Below, piece after piece: positions 54,879-63,889 of a DNA stretch of 64,000 bases. Source of the DNA: Rhizobium anhuiense (lineage in GTDB: Bacteria > Pseudomonadota > Alphaproteobacteria > Rhizobiales > Rhizobiaceae); NCBI RefSeq assembly GCF_003985145.1, contig NZ_ML133525.1, positions 290,992-354,991 of the forward strand, in the 5' to 3' direction. The position numbers and the translations under genes were made by a program. Position 1 is the stretch's first letter. Each line of letters opens with the position of its first letter. The notes below the pieces were generated by a model that worked only from the letters and a program-made list of their open reading frames with translations, had not been told where the DNA came from and did not search any database.

Positions 54879-57800
54879 TCACACTCCTGCCGCATTTTTG
54901 CCGCGTGTGGCAAAGATGCGTCGGATGACAACGAAAAAGGACGGTACGAAGAAAATTCCGAGCATCGTCGCCGCCAGCATGCCGCCGAGAACGCCTATGC
55001 CGATGGCGTTCTGTGCCGCCGAGCCAGCGCCAGTCGCGATCGCCAGCGGCACGACGCCGAGAATGAAGGCAAGTGAGGTCATGATGATCGGCCGCAGGCG
55101 CAATCTTGCCGCCTCCAGCGTGGCTTCGTAGAGCCCCATGCCGCTTTCCATACGGTCCTTGGCGAATTCGACGATCAGAATCGCGTTCTTCGCCGCCAGC
55201 CCTATGGTGGTGAGCAGGCCGACCTTGAAATAGACGTCGTTTGCCTGGCCGAAGAGCGTTGCCGCCGCCAGTGCCCCGAGAATGCCGACGGGTACCGCCA
55301 TGATCACCGAGAAGGGGATCGACCAGCTTTCGTAAAGTGCCGCCAGGCAGAGGAAGACGACGAGAACCGAGATCGCGTAGAGCATCGGCGCCTGCGAACC
55401 GGAAAGGCGCTCCTGATAGGAGATGCCCTGCCAGGCGACCGTATAACCGCCGCCGAGCTGTTCGGTCAGCGCTTCCATTTCGTTCATCGCATCGCCGGAG
55501 GAGACACCGGGTGCGGAAGCGCCGTCGAGCGGAATGGCGCTAACGGCGTTGAAGCGGGCAAGCGATGGCGCGCCTTTCACCCACTCCGTCTTGGTAAAGG
55601 CGGAGAAGGGTACCATTTCACCGGCAGTGTTGCGCGCGTACCAATGGTCGAGATCATCCGGCTGCATGCGGAAGGGCGCATCGCCCTGAACATAGACCGG
55701 CTTGATCTCGCCGTTCAGCGTGAAGTCGTTGACGTCGCGGCCGGTGAAGATGATCGACAGCATCGAGTTGACCGAGGCGATGTCGACGCCCATAGCGCCG
55801 ATCTTCTCCTGATCGAGCACGATGCGCATCTGCGGCTCGACTTCCTTGTTGCTGCTGCGCAGCGCCACGATCTTGCCCGAGGTGTTGCCCATCTGGATCA
55901 GCCGCTTGGAGGCGGCCGTCAGGGCGTCGTTGCCGTGGCCGCCGGTGTCGACGAGATACATGGAGAAGCCGCTCGATACGCCGAGACCCTGAATCGCCGG
56001 GGGCAGGAGCGCGAAGACCTGCGCCTCGCGGATGGCAAAGAAGCTGCGCAACGCGCGGTTGACGACCGACTGGGCGCTCAGCGTCGGATCGGTGCGCTGT
56101 GCGAAATCCTTGAGCTTGGTGAAGACGATGGCGCTGTTCTGGCCGGAACCGTTGAAGCCGAAGCCGAGCGCGCCAAACACGGATTCGACGGCGTCCTTCT
56201 CGTTTTCACGATAGTATTTCTCAACCTTCTCGACGACTGCCTGGGTTTGCTGCGTGGTCGAGCCCGGCGGCGTGGTGACGATGGTCAACAGCACGCCCTG
56301 ATCTTCCTGAGGCAGGAAGGAGCTCGGCAGACGGGTGAAGAGATAGGCGCAGCCGGCGCCGACGAGGAGGAAGACCAGCATGACGCGGATCGGCCGCTTC
56401 AGCAGATAGCCGATGGCGCTGATATAGCCGTTGGTCGAGCGCGTGAAGTTGCGGTTGAACCAGTCGCCGACGCGGTGTTTCCTGTGTTCGCCGACCGGCT
56501 TCAGCATTGTGGCGCAAAGTGCAGGCGTCAGCACCAGGGCGACGAGCGCCGACAGCAGCATGGCCGAGACGATGGTGATCGAGAACTGGCGATAGATGAT
56601 GCCGGTCGAACCGCCGAAGAAGGCCATCGGAATGAAGACGGCAGTCAGCACGAGCGCGATGCCGACAATGGCGCCGGTGATCTCTCCCATCGATTTTTCC
56701 GTCGCCTCAAGTGGCGAGAGCTTCTCTTCGGTCATGATGCGTTCGACGTTTTCGACGACGACGATGGCGTCGTCGACAAGAAGGCCGATCGCCAGCACCA
56801 TGGCGAACATCGTCAACGTATTGATCGAGTAGCCGGTGACCGCCAGCACTCCGAAGGTGCCGAGCAACACCACGGGCACCGCAATCGTCGGGATCAGCGT
56901 CGCCCGCAGGTTCTGCAGGAAGATGAGGAGGACGACGAAAACCAGCACGATCGCCTCGATCAGGGTATGGACGACCTTCTCGATCGACAGCTCGACGAAG
57001 GGCGTGGTGTCGTAGGGATAGGTGATCGCGACACCTGCCGGCAGGCCGCGGCCGATGACCTCGAGCGCGGAGCGCACACGGGCGGCGGTATCGATGGCGT
57101 TGGCGCCAATCGCCAGGTTGACGGCAAAACCGGTCGACGGCTGGCCGTTATACCGCGAACCGCCGCCGTAGCTTTCCTGACCGATCTCGATGCGCGAGAC
57201 ATCGCTCAGGCGCACGGTCGCGCCGTCCTTTTCGACCTTCAGGATGATGTGCTCGAAGTCGGCGACGGTGGTCAGCTGGCTTTGGGCGGTGATGGTGACG
57301 TTGATCTGCTGGCCGGGGGTAGCCGGCTGGGCGCCGAGCGAACCAACGGAGACCTGGGTGTTCTGCGCCTGGATGGCTGATGTGACGTCGCTCGGCGTCA
57401 ACTGGTACTTCAAGAGCTTGAAGGGATCGAGCCAGACGCGCATGGCGTATCCCGAACCGAAGACGTTGATGCTGCCAACGCCTTCCAGGCGTTGGATCTG
57501 ATCCTCGATGGACGTCGACATGATGTTGCCGAGATCGACCGAGTTGCGCTTGCCGTCGGTCGAAACCAGCGAGCCGACGAGCAGGATGCTCGAGGTCGAG
57601 CGGGTGACGCTGATGCCGGCATCGATGACGTCGCTTGGAAGCTGCGACTGAACCAGCTGCAGCTTGTTCTGCACCTGCACCTGGGCGATATCGGGATCGG
57701 CGCTCGTCCCGAAGGTGAGCTGGATGCTGGCCGAGCCCGTCGATGAGGTTGAGGTCATGTATGTGAGATCGTCGAGGCCGGTCATGCCATCCTCGATGAT

Positions 57801-57989
57801 CGTCGTCACCGATTTTTCGACGGTCTCAGCGCTGGCGCCGCGATAGGTGGCGTTGATGCGAACCGTCGTCGGGGCGATGTCGGGATATTGCGAGATCGAC
57901 AGCGTGAAGATCGCCAGCAGGCCGGCGAGCATGATGGTGATCGCAATGACCCAGGCGAAAATCGGACGTCGGATGAAAAACTTGGCCAT
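54879..57989 (-). CDS. RND multidrug efflux permease (HAE1 family)
   Basis: A 1036-aa inner-membrane proton antiporter of the AcrB type. It begins MAKFFIRRPIFAWVIAITIM and has SISQYPDIAPTTVRINATY, GLDDLTYMTSTSSTGSASI, and the proton-relay helix 4 with AIGLLVDDAIVVVENVERIM, including the paired Asp residues. The C-terminal half has GLAAKNAILIVEFAKD. Length and motif order are normal and nothing is truncated. With the periplasmic adaptor upstream and outer membrane factor downstream it makes a complete pump resembling AmeABC or BepDE. Substrates cannot be deduced. Confidence 0.96.
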   Translation of the reverse strand: MAKFFIRRPIFAWVIAITIMLAGLLAIFTLSISQYPDIAPTTVRINATYRGASAETVEKSVTTIIEDGMTGLDDLTYMTSTSSTGSASIQLTFGTSADPDIAQVQVQNKLQLVQSQLPSDVIDAGISVTRSTSSILLVGSLVSTDGKRNSVDLGNIMSTSIEDQIQRLEGVGSINVFGSGYAMRVWLDPFKLLKYQLTPSDVTSAIQAQNTQVSVGSLGAQPATPGQQINVTITAQSQLTTVADFEHIILKVEKDGATVRLSDVSRIEIGQESYGGGSRYNGQPSTGFAVNLAIGANAIDTAARVRSALEVIGRGLPAGVAITYPYDTTPFVELSIEKVVHTLIEAIVLVFVVLLIFLQNLRATLIPTIAVPVVLLGTFGVLAVTGYSINTLTMFAMVLAIGLLVDDAIVVVENVERIMTEEKLSPLEATEKSMGEITGAIVGIALVLTAVFIPMAFFGGSTGIIYRQFSITIVSAMLLSALVALVLTPALCATMLKPVGEHRKHRVGDWFNRNFTRSTNGYISAIGYLLKRPIRVMLVFLLVGAGCAYLFTRLPSSFLPQEDQGVLLTIVTTPPGSTTQQTQAVVEKVEKYYRENEKDAVESVFGALGFGFNGSGQNSAIVFTKLKDFAQRTDPTLSAQSVVNRALRSFFAIREAQVFALLPPAIQGLGVSSGFSMYLVDTGGHGNDALTAASKRLIQMGNTSGKIVALRSSNKEVEPQMRIVLDQEKIGAMGVDIASVNSMLSIIFTGRDVNDFTLNGEIKPVYVQGDAPFRMQPDDLDHWYARNTAGEMVPFSAFTKTEWVKGAPSLARFNAVSAIPLDGASAPGVSSGDAMNEMEALTEQLGGGYTVAWQGISYQERLSGSQAPMLYAISVLVVFLCLAALYESWSIPFSVIMAVPVGILGALAAATLFGQANDVYFKVGLLTTIGLAAKNAILIVEFAKDRMESGMGLYEATLEAARLRLRPIIMTSLAFILGVVPLAIATGAGSAAQNAIGIGVLGGMLAATMLGIFFVPSFFVVIRRIFATRGKNAAGV

Positions 57990-58037
57990 CGGTTGTTCCT
58001 GTGCGGCTGAGACGGTGACGATGCGGGGCTTCAGCGA

Positions 58038-59249
58038 TTATTTCGCTGCAGGCTTCTCAGCATCACCGGCCGCTGGCTGCTCGGCAGCCACGACCACGCC
58101 ATTGTCGTTGATCTTCATCGGGACCGGTTTCACCGGCATGCCTGATGTGATCGATTGCAGGCCGCTGACGATCAGCTGATCGCCGTCCTTGATGCCTTCG
58201 GTCACGAGCCAGGAATTGTTGGAGGGCGAACTGTTCTCGAAGGCACGGGTTTCGACCTTGCCTTCGGCGGAAATGAACTGTGCCGTCAGCCGGCCGTTGG
58301 CATCACGGCTCGTCGCCAGCTGCGGCAATGCATAACCGGCCTCGGCGCCAAGCTCGACGGTTGCCCGGACATACATGCCGGGCAGGACGATGCGATCGGG
58401 ATTGGGAAAGAGCACGCGGATGATGAAGGTGCCTGTGGTCTCGCTGACCACCTGCTTCGACATGTCGAGCTTGCCCTGCTGGTTATATTCCTTGCCGTCT
58501 TCGAGGATCAGGTGGAAGGCGACGTTGTCTGCACCCTTGATGTCGCCGGCGGTCATCGCGTCGCGCAGCTTCAAGAGGTTGGTGCTCGATTCCGTCAGCG
58601 AGATGTAGATCGGATCGAGCTGGCGGATCGTCGTCAGCGCCGTCGTCTGGTTGGCCGAGACGACGTTGCCGACATTATAGGCCGTCTGGTCGATGACGCC
58701 GTCGAAGGGGGCGATGATCTTGGTATGGTCGAGGTCGATCTGGGCGGCGGAAAGTGCTGCCTTCGCCGACTCGACTTCGGCCTTGGCCTGGAGCAGCGTC
58801 GTCTTTGCTGTTTCGAATTCGATCTGGGTGGCGCCGCTGCCGACGAGGCGCTGATAGCGGTCGAGATTGCTTTCAGCGCTCGGCACGCTGGCTTGCGCCT
58901 TGGAGATTGCCGCCTTGGCCTGCTCGACGGCGGCGATATAGGGCGCATCCTCGATCTGGTAGAGAAGGTCGCCCTTCTTGATCTCGCCGCCTTCTTTAAA
59001 GGCGATCTCGCGGATAAGGCCGCTTACCTGCGGCCGGATATCGGCTGTCTGAAATGTCTCGGCGCGGCCGGGAAGGATCGTCGTGATCGGGAAACTGGCT
59101 TTTTTCAGGGTGATCACGCCGACCGGCGAGGCCTGTTGTGCTGCGCCCGCACCGGCATTGCCGGCGGGCTTGCCGGCATTGTCGCTGCAGGCGGCGAGCA
59201 ATGCGCCGAACGCCAGGGCCGTGGAGAGGAGGAGGGCACGCCGTATCAT
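58038..59249 (-). CDS. RND efflux periplasmic adaptor lipoprotein
   Basis: The 403-aa membrane fusion protein. Lipoprotein signal with LLAACSDN; lipoyl/biotin-like halves with LPGRAETFQTADIRPQVSGL and KIIAPFDGVIDQTAYNVGNV; a coiled-coil hairpin between (about 100-170); and a C-terminal beta-barrel/MP domain with FIIRVLFPNPDRIVLPGMYV. ATG 59249 follows GGGAATTCAG and gives the right lipoprotein signal. It is 48 bp upstream of the permease gene and is the first structural gene of the operon. Confidence 0.94.
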   Translation of the reverse strand: MIRRALLLSTALAFGALLAACSDNAGKPAGNAGAGAAQQASPVGVITLKKASFPITTILPGRAETFQTADIRPQVSGLIREIAFKEGGEIKKGDLLYQIEDAPYIAAVEQAKAAISKAQASVPSAESNLDRYQRLVGSGATQIEFETAKTTLLQAKAEVESAKAALSAAQIDLDHTKIIAPFDGVIDQTAYNVGNVVSANQTTALTTIRQLDPIYISLTESSTNLLKLRDAMTAGDIKGADNVAFHLILEDGKEYNQQGKLDMSKQVVSETTGTFIIRVLFPNPDRIVLPGMYVRATVELGAEAGYALPQLATSRDANGRLTAQFISAEGKVETRAFENSSPSNNSWLVTEGIKDGDQLIVSGLQSITSGMPVKPVPMKINDNGVVVAAEQPAAGDAEKPAAK

Positions 59250-59380
59250 TCTGAATTCCCTGTTCGGTGGCAATCGGCGTTCAATCCGCAGGCTCGGCCC
59301 GGCCGAACGCAGGCTTATATAAGCGTCAGGATTGATCTGGCTTCAAATGCCATTAGCCGAATTTAACAAAAGCTTTATGA

Positions 59381-59406
59381 AGTGACGTAAGTCAGCAATC
59401 GTCACT
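59381..59406. promoter_or_regulatory. Inverted repeat operator upstream of the efflux genes
   Basis: AGTGACG and CGTCACT separated by 12 bp, with an inner TGAC-GTAA-GTCA palindrome. It lies between tetR and the adaptor gene, just past the tetR stop, where the TetR-family repressor would be expected to bind. Confidence 0.55.
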
Positions 59407-60008
59407 TAGCAAGCGTTATTTTGCAGTGCGGCATCGACAAAGCCGACGATATCCTCGGCGCGGTGCACGAGGGTTTCCTTGTCGTCGCGGGCGATGAGGA
59501 TGGGGTGCAATACGCAGGCCAGGAGGTCTGCGACGGTGTGTGCGGCGCGCTCGGGATCGCGGCAATGATAACGCCCCTCCGCGATACCCTCGCGGATGAT
59601 CTCGCCGAGCTTCAACTCGATTCGGGCGCGATAACGGTTGCCGGCCTCGAGTTTGGCCTCGATCGTCGAAAGCACCATTTCGAAGATGTAAGGATTTTTC
59701 TGAATGTCCTGCAGATGACCTTCCAGCAGGCGCAGGACGAAGCGGAGCAATTGCTCCTTCGGCGGCAGATTCTGGTCGAAGGCTGCGAAACGCTCGGTGG
59801 CATTGTCGAGATGGCGTCCGGCGATCGCATCGACCAGCGCGACCTTGGAACGGAAATGCTTGAAGACATTGGCGGGTGACATGTGCAATGCACTGGCGAT
59901 ATCGGCGATTGACACCGCGAGGTAACCGCGCTCACGAAACAGCACCTCTGCCATGGAGAGGATGTCCTCCCGCGTTTCCTCGGCTTTGCGTCTCGGCCTT
60001 CTCGTCAT
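59406..60008 (-). CDS. TetR-family repressor of the efflux pump
   Basis: A 200-aa regulator with a TetR helix-turn-helix: REDILSMAEVLFRERGYLAV then SIADIASALHMSPANVFKHF and RSKVALVDAI. The C-terminal ligand domain is typical in size and contains the LLEGHLQDIQKNPYIFEMVL helix region. ATG 60008 follows GGGGGACAG; the longer frame from 60083 is unlikely. It sits directly upstream of the pump genes on the same strand, like ameR or bepR. Confidence 0.88.
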   Translation of the reverse strand: MTRRPRRKAEETREDILSMAEVLFRERGYLAVSIADIASALHMSPANVFKHFRSKVALVDAIAGRHLDNATERFAAFDQNLPPKEQLLRFVLRLLEGHLQDIQKNPYIFEMVLSTIEAKLEAGNRYRARIELKLGEIIREGIAEGRYHCRDPERAAHTVADLLACVLHPILIARDDKETLVHRAEDIVGFVDAALQNNAC

Positions 60009-60116
60009 CTGTCCCCCGCCCGGCCGAGCCCGATGCCCCTTTTTTCTGATGCTAGCGCGATTGGAGGGAGGCTGCCAAGCCAATGCTCGGCCTGGCAGCT
60101 TTCATGTATCGCCATG

Positions 60117-61061
60117 TCAAGGGAAATAGGGAGCGAGGCTGCCTCGCACGCGGGCAAGCGGCGTCTCGCCGCTATTGTCGGGAACAAAGCGCTCGCCGGT
60201 AATCGCCTCGTAAGCCTTGATATAGACGGCCGAGGTCTGCTCGATCAGTTCGACAGGAATTTCAGGGATCTCGTCCTTATAGGGATCACAGCGCTCGGCA
60301 ACCCAGGCGCGGACGAAATCCTTGTCGAAACTTTCCGGACGTTTTCCGGCGGCAAAACTTGCCGGGTAGCTTTCGGCAAGCCAGTAACGGCTACTATCGG
60401 GGGTGTGGATCTCGTCAGCGAGAATGATGTTGCCGTCGCCATCGGTGCCGAATTCATATTTGGTGTCGACGAGGATCAGACCGCGCTTGGCCGCCATTTC
60501 CTGGCCGCGCGCAAAAAGGGCGAGCGCATATCCCGACAGAGTGTCCCACTGCTCCTTGGTCAAAAGGCCGCGGCTGACGATTTCGGCAGGCGTCAGCGGC
60601 TCGTCATGGCCGCCGTCGAATTCCTTGCTGGTCGGCGTGATGACGGGCTCGGGCAGGATCTGGTTGTCGCGCATGCCGTCGGGCAGACGCATGCCGTACA
60701 TCTCGCGCTCACCCTTTTTATAAAGCGTCAGGATCGAGGTACCGGTGGTGCCGGCGAGATAACCGCGCACGACGATCTCGACCGGCAGGATGTCGAGCCG
60801 CTTGCCGATGACGACATTCGCATCCGGATAGTCGAGAACGTGGTTGGGGCAGATGTCCTTCGTCGCCTCGAACCAAAAGCGCGCTGTCTGCGTCAGGACC
60901 TGGCCCTTATAGGGGATGCAGGTAAGGATGCGGTCGAAAGCGCTCAGCCGGTCGGTGCTGATTATGATACGGCGTCCGTCCGGAAGATCGTAATTCTCGC
61001 GCACCTTGCCGCGATAATAGTTCGGCAATTCGGGGAAATGGGCTTCGGAGAGAATTCGCAC
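60117..61061 (-). CDS. purC: Phosphoribosylaminoimidazole-succinocarboxamide synthase PurC
   Basis: SAICAR synthetase joins aspartate to CAIR in purine synthesis. The 314-aa protein has [55 protein letters not shown], and [20 protein letters not shown] with [12 protein letters not shown]. The size and motif set fit the longer bacterial/yeast-like PurC group rather than the 240-aa type. The start is GTG 61061 ([12 protein letters not shown]). Rhizobial genomes often carry more than one purC; whether this is the only copy cannot be told here. Confidence 0.94.
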   Translation of the reverse strand: MRILSEAHFPELPNYYRGKVRENYDLPDGRRIIISTDRLSAFDRILTCIPYKGQVLTQTARFWFEATKDICPNHVLDYPDANVVIGKRLDILPVEIVVRGYLAGTTGTSILTLYKKGEREMYGMRLPDGMRDNQILPEPVITPTSKEFDGGHDEPLTPAEIVSRGLLTKEQWDTLSGYALALFARGQEMAAKRGLILVDTKYEFGTDGDGNIILADEIHTPDSSRYWLAESYPASFAAGKRPESFDKDFVRAWVAERCDPYKDEIPEIPVELIEQTSAVYIKAYEAITGERFVPDNSGETPLARVRGSLAPYFP

Positions 61062-61172
61062 GGCGCTCGACTATCCTTGATTATTGGGTGAAGACTTCCT
61101 GCTCTAGTTTTATTGCTGGGGAAGTCAAGCCGAGGCTGGACAGAGGCGCCCTCAAGCAAAGAAGAACAATCC

Positions 61173-61880
61173 TCATGTCCCGCGTCTGGCCGATGGTGCC
61201 TGCCAGCGGCCTGCTTCGTTCCGCTCCAGAATAGGCGTTGCGAAGACGCCGACGGTGCGCGTGGTCCATTGCGGCCCAGCGGCCGCGAGGCTTTCGCGCC
61301 AGCGCTCCGATTGCAGCATGGCGGCGGCGATGACGGCGGGTTCGATGCCGCAGCCTGTCAGCAGGTTGATGCCCGCGACGATCGAGGTGCCGCTGGAAAT
61401 CACATCGTCGATCAGCGCGACGCGCCGTCCCTTGAGCAGCGGCAGCATGCGCGGATCGATATAGAGGCGTTTCTGCTGCATCGGCGTGGTGATCGAGGAC
61501 AGGGCAACGGAGAGCTCGTCGCGATACCAGAATTTGCGTGAGGTTCCGAGCGGGACGTAGCGGCTGTGGCCGAGCTTTTGCGCCACGGCGGCGGCCAGCG
61601 TCAGGCCGAGGGTCGGCAGACCGGCGACGATATCGATGCGCATCGGCCTGATCTTTTCGGCGAGGCTTTCGGCGAACGCATCGAGAACGGCGAAGCTCGC
61701 CTGGTTGACGATCAGCGAAGCGAGAGCGTGATCGCCATCCGCCAGCGCGCGGATCGGCAGGCGAAGCTGGCGGCCGTCTTCGAGAACGGCGACATAGAAG
61801 GAGGTGAACTCGCCATCATCGGCAAAGGTGCCCGACGGGTGAATCTCCTGCCAGAAATCGTGCGGCGCCATCTCCGTCAT
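61173..61880 (-). CDS. Phosphoribosyltransferase-domain protein
   Basis: A 235-aa type I phosphoribosyltransferase fold protein. The PRPP-binding loop reads RRVALIDDVISSGTSIVAGI; upstream are VAGLPTLGLTLAAAVAQKLG and RYVPLGTSRKFWY. The N-terminal 50 residues (HDFWQEIHPSGTF, FYVAVLEDGRQLRLPIR) are not typical of adenine or orotate enzymes. It begins a few bases after the pseudouridine synthase stop, so it is in that operon. Substrate base unknown; purine salvage or regulation are options. Confidence 0.8.
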   Translation of the reverse strand: MTEMAPHDFWQEIHPSGTFADDGEFTSFYVAVLEDGRQLRLPIRALADGDHALASLIVNQASFAVLDAFAESLAEKIRPMRIDIVAGLPTLGLTLAAAVAQKLGHSRYVPLGTSRKFWYRDELSVALSSITTPMQQKRLYIDPRMLPLLKGRRVALIDDVISSGTSIVAGINLLTGCGIEPAVIAAAMLQSERWRESLAAAGPQWTTRTVGVFATPILERNEAGRWQAPSARRGT

Positions 61881-61885
61881 TTCAG

Positions 61886-62692
61886 TCAATTGCGTCTCGC
61901 CTTTTCCATCCCGGCCTTCCGGCGCAATGCCTGCAATTCCGTCTCTGTCAGGGCACGCACCGCGCCTTTCGGCAGTTCGCCGAGTGCGAGCCCGCCGATT
62001 GCAACGCGCACGAGGCGCAGGCATTCGCTTCCGAGCGCTTCCAGCATGCGGCGGATCTGGCGGTTGCGGCCCTCGTCCAGCTCAACCTCGATCCATGAGT
62101 TCCTGTCGCCCTGGCGCAGGCGCCGTGCGGCGGTTGCCGTCAGCAACTCGCCGTCGTGGCGGATGCCCGATGTCATCGCGGCAATGCCCTCGTCGTCCAT
62201 GATGCCGTCGATCTGGACATGATAGGTCTTCGTCACATGCGTGACCGGATCGAGCAGGATCTGAGCGAATTCGGTGTCGTTGGTGAAAAGCAGCAGGCCC
62301 TCGCTCGCCTTGTCGAGCCGGCCGACCGGAGAGAGATGCGGGATGTCGAAATCCCTGAGGCAATCATATACCGTCGGCCTGCCTTCGGGATCGTGGCGGG
62401 TGGTGACGAGACCGCGGGGCTTGTTGAGCATCAGATAGATTTTCGCTTCGGCAGCGATGACCAGGCCGTCGATGCTGATCCTGGCAGTGCTAAGATCGAC
62501 CCATGCCGAGGTCTCGCTGACCGTGCGGCCGTCGACGGCAACGCGGTTTTCGGCAATCAGCCGTTCGGCCTGGGTGCGGGAGCAATAACCGAGCTTGGAA
62601 AGGGCACGGGGAAGGGTAACCCGCTTAGCCGCGGCGTTATCGGCGGGCTTTGTCCGCTCGCGCGTCTTATGCGGTGGGCGCCGCTCCCTCAT
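61886..62692 (-). CDS. RsuA/RluB-family pseudouridine synthase
   Basis: A 268-aa enzyme with an N-terminal S4 RNA-binding domain (LPRALSKLGYCSRTQAERLI) and a catalytic domain with the active-site Asp in PVGRLDKASEGLLLFTND (about residue 115). KTYHVQIDG, EGRNRQIRRMLEALG and LVRVAIGGLALGELPKG are also family signatures. RluB (23S) and RluE/RsuA cannot be separated reliably by eye. ATG 62692 with AAGGACGG upstream is preferred over the long frame to 62899. Confidence 0.9.
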   Translation of the reverse strand: MRERRPPHKTRERTKPADNAAAKRVTLPRALSKLGYCSRTQAERLIAENRVAVDGRTVSETSAWVDLSTARISIDGLVIAAEAKIYLMLNKPRGLVTTRHDPEGRPTVYDCLRDFDIPHLSPVGRLDKASEGLLLFTNDTEFAQILLDPVTHVTKTYHVQIDGIMDDEGIAAMTSGIRHDGELLTATAARRLRQGDRNSWIEVELDEGRNRQIRRMLEALGSECLRLVRVAIGGLALGELPKGAVRALTETELQALRRKAGMEKARRN

Positions 62693-62800
62693 CTGCCGTC
62701 CTTGTACTGCTTTTGATGCCGTTTCTTGGCATGAACGGAACAAGGATGCCAGCAATCGGAACAAAAAAACGAGGGGAATATAAAGACGCCGCAAAACAAT

Positions 62801-62824
62801 TTCGGCGCTTTGGGATAAAGCGCC
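62801..62824 (-). terminator. Terminator after the 68-aa gene
   Basis: Perfect stem GGCGCTTT / AAAGCGCC with a 5-nt loop; on the minus strand followed by GAAATTGTTTT. About 30 bp past the stop. Confidence 0.65.
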
Positions 62825-62852
62825 GTCAGGGCTTTGACAGGGTAACGCTGCC

Positions 62853-63059
62853 TCAGTGGCAGGCCATGAAGCCCGCCAGTTCTTGGCGGCTGACGACAAT
62901 ACCGGCGGCGGCCTTGACCGGGTCCGGATGTGTATAAGAAAGGCTTGGCATTTCCGGCAGGTCGAGTGCCTGGCGCATATTCATGATGCCGACCGCGTGA
63001 CGGCCATTGGCGCCGTCGACGCTGACTTCGATGATGCAGTTGGCCCTCTTGTTTTCCAT
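62853..63059 (-). CDS. 68-aa small protein of unknown function
   Basis: Begins MENKRANCIIEVSVDGANGR, and contains HAVGIMNMRQALDLPEMPSL and VKAAAGIVVSRQELAGFMAC. It has no signal peptide or membrane helix. The ribosome binding site AGGGAGGATCATC before ATG 63059 is excellent, and a terminator follows. Family not recognised. Confidence 0.7.
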   Translation of the reverse strand: MENKRANCIIEVSVDGANGRHAVGIMNMRQALDLPEMPSLSYTHPDPVKAAAGIVVSRQELAGFMACH

Positions 63060-63129
63060 GATGATCCTCCCTTCGTTTTTTATGTTCCCATAGCTCACAT
63101 TAAAAATTGGTTTTTGTAAGACATAAGCA

Positions 63130-63170
63130 TTTACGCACCCTGCCGAAAAACGGATCGGCGGGTGCGTAAA
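63130..63170. repeat. Large perfect inverted repeat
   Basis: TTTACGCACCC and GGGTGCGTAAA enclose a further GCCGA/TCGGC pair, giving 16 bp of stem with one bulged T and an 8-nt loop. There is no T-run beyond either arm. It lies between the DUF883-like gene and the 68-aa gene, and may act as a terminator or mRNA stabiliser. Confidence 0.65.
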
Positions 63171-63198
63171 AACCGGTTTATGGGTGGCTGTGGTCTGT

Positions 63199-63537
63199 TT
63201 AGCGCCACCAGTGGCGAGGCTGCGGCTGCGAACTGCCGGAAAGCAGATATCCGGCGAGGAAGCCAATGGCGCCGGCAAGCGCCAGCGCAGTGGTCGTTGC
63301 GGTCGGATGCTCGCGGGCGGCGCCGGCGGCGGCCGCACCTTCGGCCCTGATTTGGGCGACGGCGTTCTTTGCCCGGGGCAGGGCTTCGTCGTATGCCTTG
63401 CCGGCGCGGCCGCGTACTTCGTAATAGGCTTCGGCGCCTTGAGCGGAAATCATCTTCTGCAGGCGCGAGACTTCCTGTTGGAGTGCGGCGATGTCCTTGC
63501 TGACAGTTGCTCTGATATCATCGGTATTGGCAGCCAT
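63199..63537 (-). CDS. DUF883 (ElaB/YqjD-like) membrane-anchored protein
   Basis: A 112-aa protein with an N-terminal amphipathic coiled-coil (IRATVSKDIAALQQEVSRLQ), an Ala-rich stretch, and a C-terminal membrane helix (TALALAGAIGFLAGYLLS) preceded by REHPTAT. This arrangement is typical of ElaB/YqjD/DUF883 proteins, some of which tether ribosomes to the membrane in stationary phase. ATG 63537 follows GGAAGGAGACCGAC, a strong site. Confidence 0.85.
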   Translation of the reverse strand: MAANTDDIRATVSKDIAALQQEVSRLQKMISAQGAEAYYEVRGRAGKAYDEALPRAKNAVAQIRAEGAAAAGAAREHPTATTTALALAGAIGFLAGYLLSGSSQPQPRHWWR

Positions 63538-63647
63538 GTCGGTCTCCTTCCTTCAATGGGAAAGAAAACACCCAAGTCGATGATAGGTTCCGAAATGTCA
63601 GCCGCTGATTTGTGACGGAAATTTAGAGCTCGCCGGTCGGAGACGGT

Positions 63648-63664
63648 TTAATCCTCTGTTAACC
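63648..63664 (+). promoter_or_regulatory. Full CtrA consensus site
   Basis: TTAA-N7-TTAACC with exactly 7 bp between the halves, extended to TTAACCAT. This matches the canonical alphaproteobacterial CtrA box. It lies about 110 bp upstream of the DUF883-like gene's start (minus strand), and about 200 bp before the putative rRNA promoter. Confidence 0.65.
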
Positions 63665-63781
63665 ATAAATCGGCTCAAGGCGCTGTTTTTTCGCGATCTT
63701 TCGGGGTTGAGAACGACTTTCCGATCGATTTTTGACCGGCCGGTAAAGGATTTTCCAGGAATCTGTCCCGGGAATCCGCCC

Positions 63782-63797
63782 TGTGGATAATATCCAC
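63782..63797. promoter_or_regulatory. DnaA box within a palindrome
   Basis: TGTGGATAA at 63782-63790 is the exact complement of the DnaA box TTATCCACA. GTGGATA and TATCCAC around a single A form a 15-bp palindrome (63783-63797), so a second, imperfect box faces the first. Confidence 0.55.
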
Positions 63798-63859
63798 CGA
63801 CAAAAACCCCAGCCGAATCAACCTGTTACAAAAATGTCAAAAAACTTTGGCTAGGTGTG

Positions 63860-63889
63860 TTGACTTGGAAAAGGGGTTAGTTCTATAAG
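63860..63889 (+). promoter_or_regulatory. Putative rRNA operon promoter
   Basis: TTGACT at 63860 and CTATAAG at 63883-63889, spacing about 17 bp, followed by CCCCCTCACTGAACGAGGGC and a GC-rich leader. The sequence resembles the leader of rhizobial rrn operons, in which 16S begins some 150-300 bp further on. The window ends before any 16S sequence. Confidence 0.6.

Noticed and set aside
55644..57380. 578-codon open frame antisense to the RND permease
   Set aside because: Composition is Asp/Arg/Gly/His-rich as expected of a shadow frame; no motifs.
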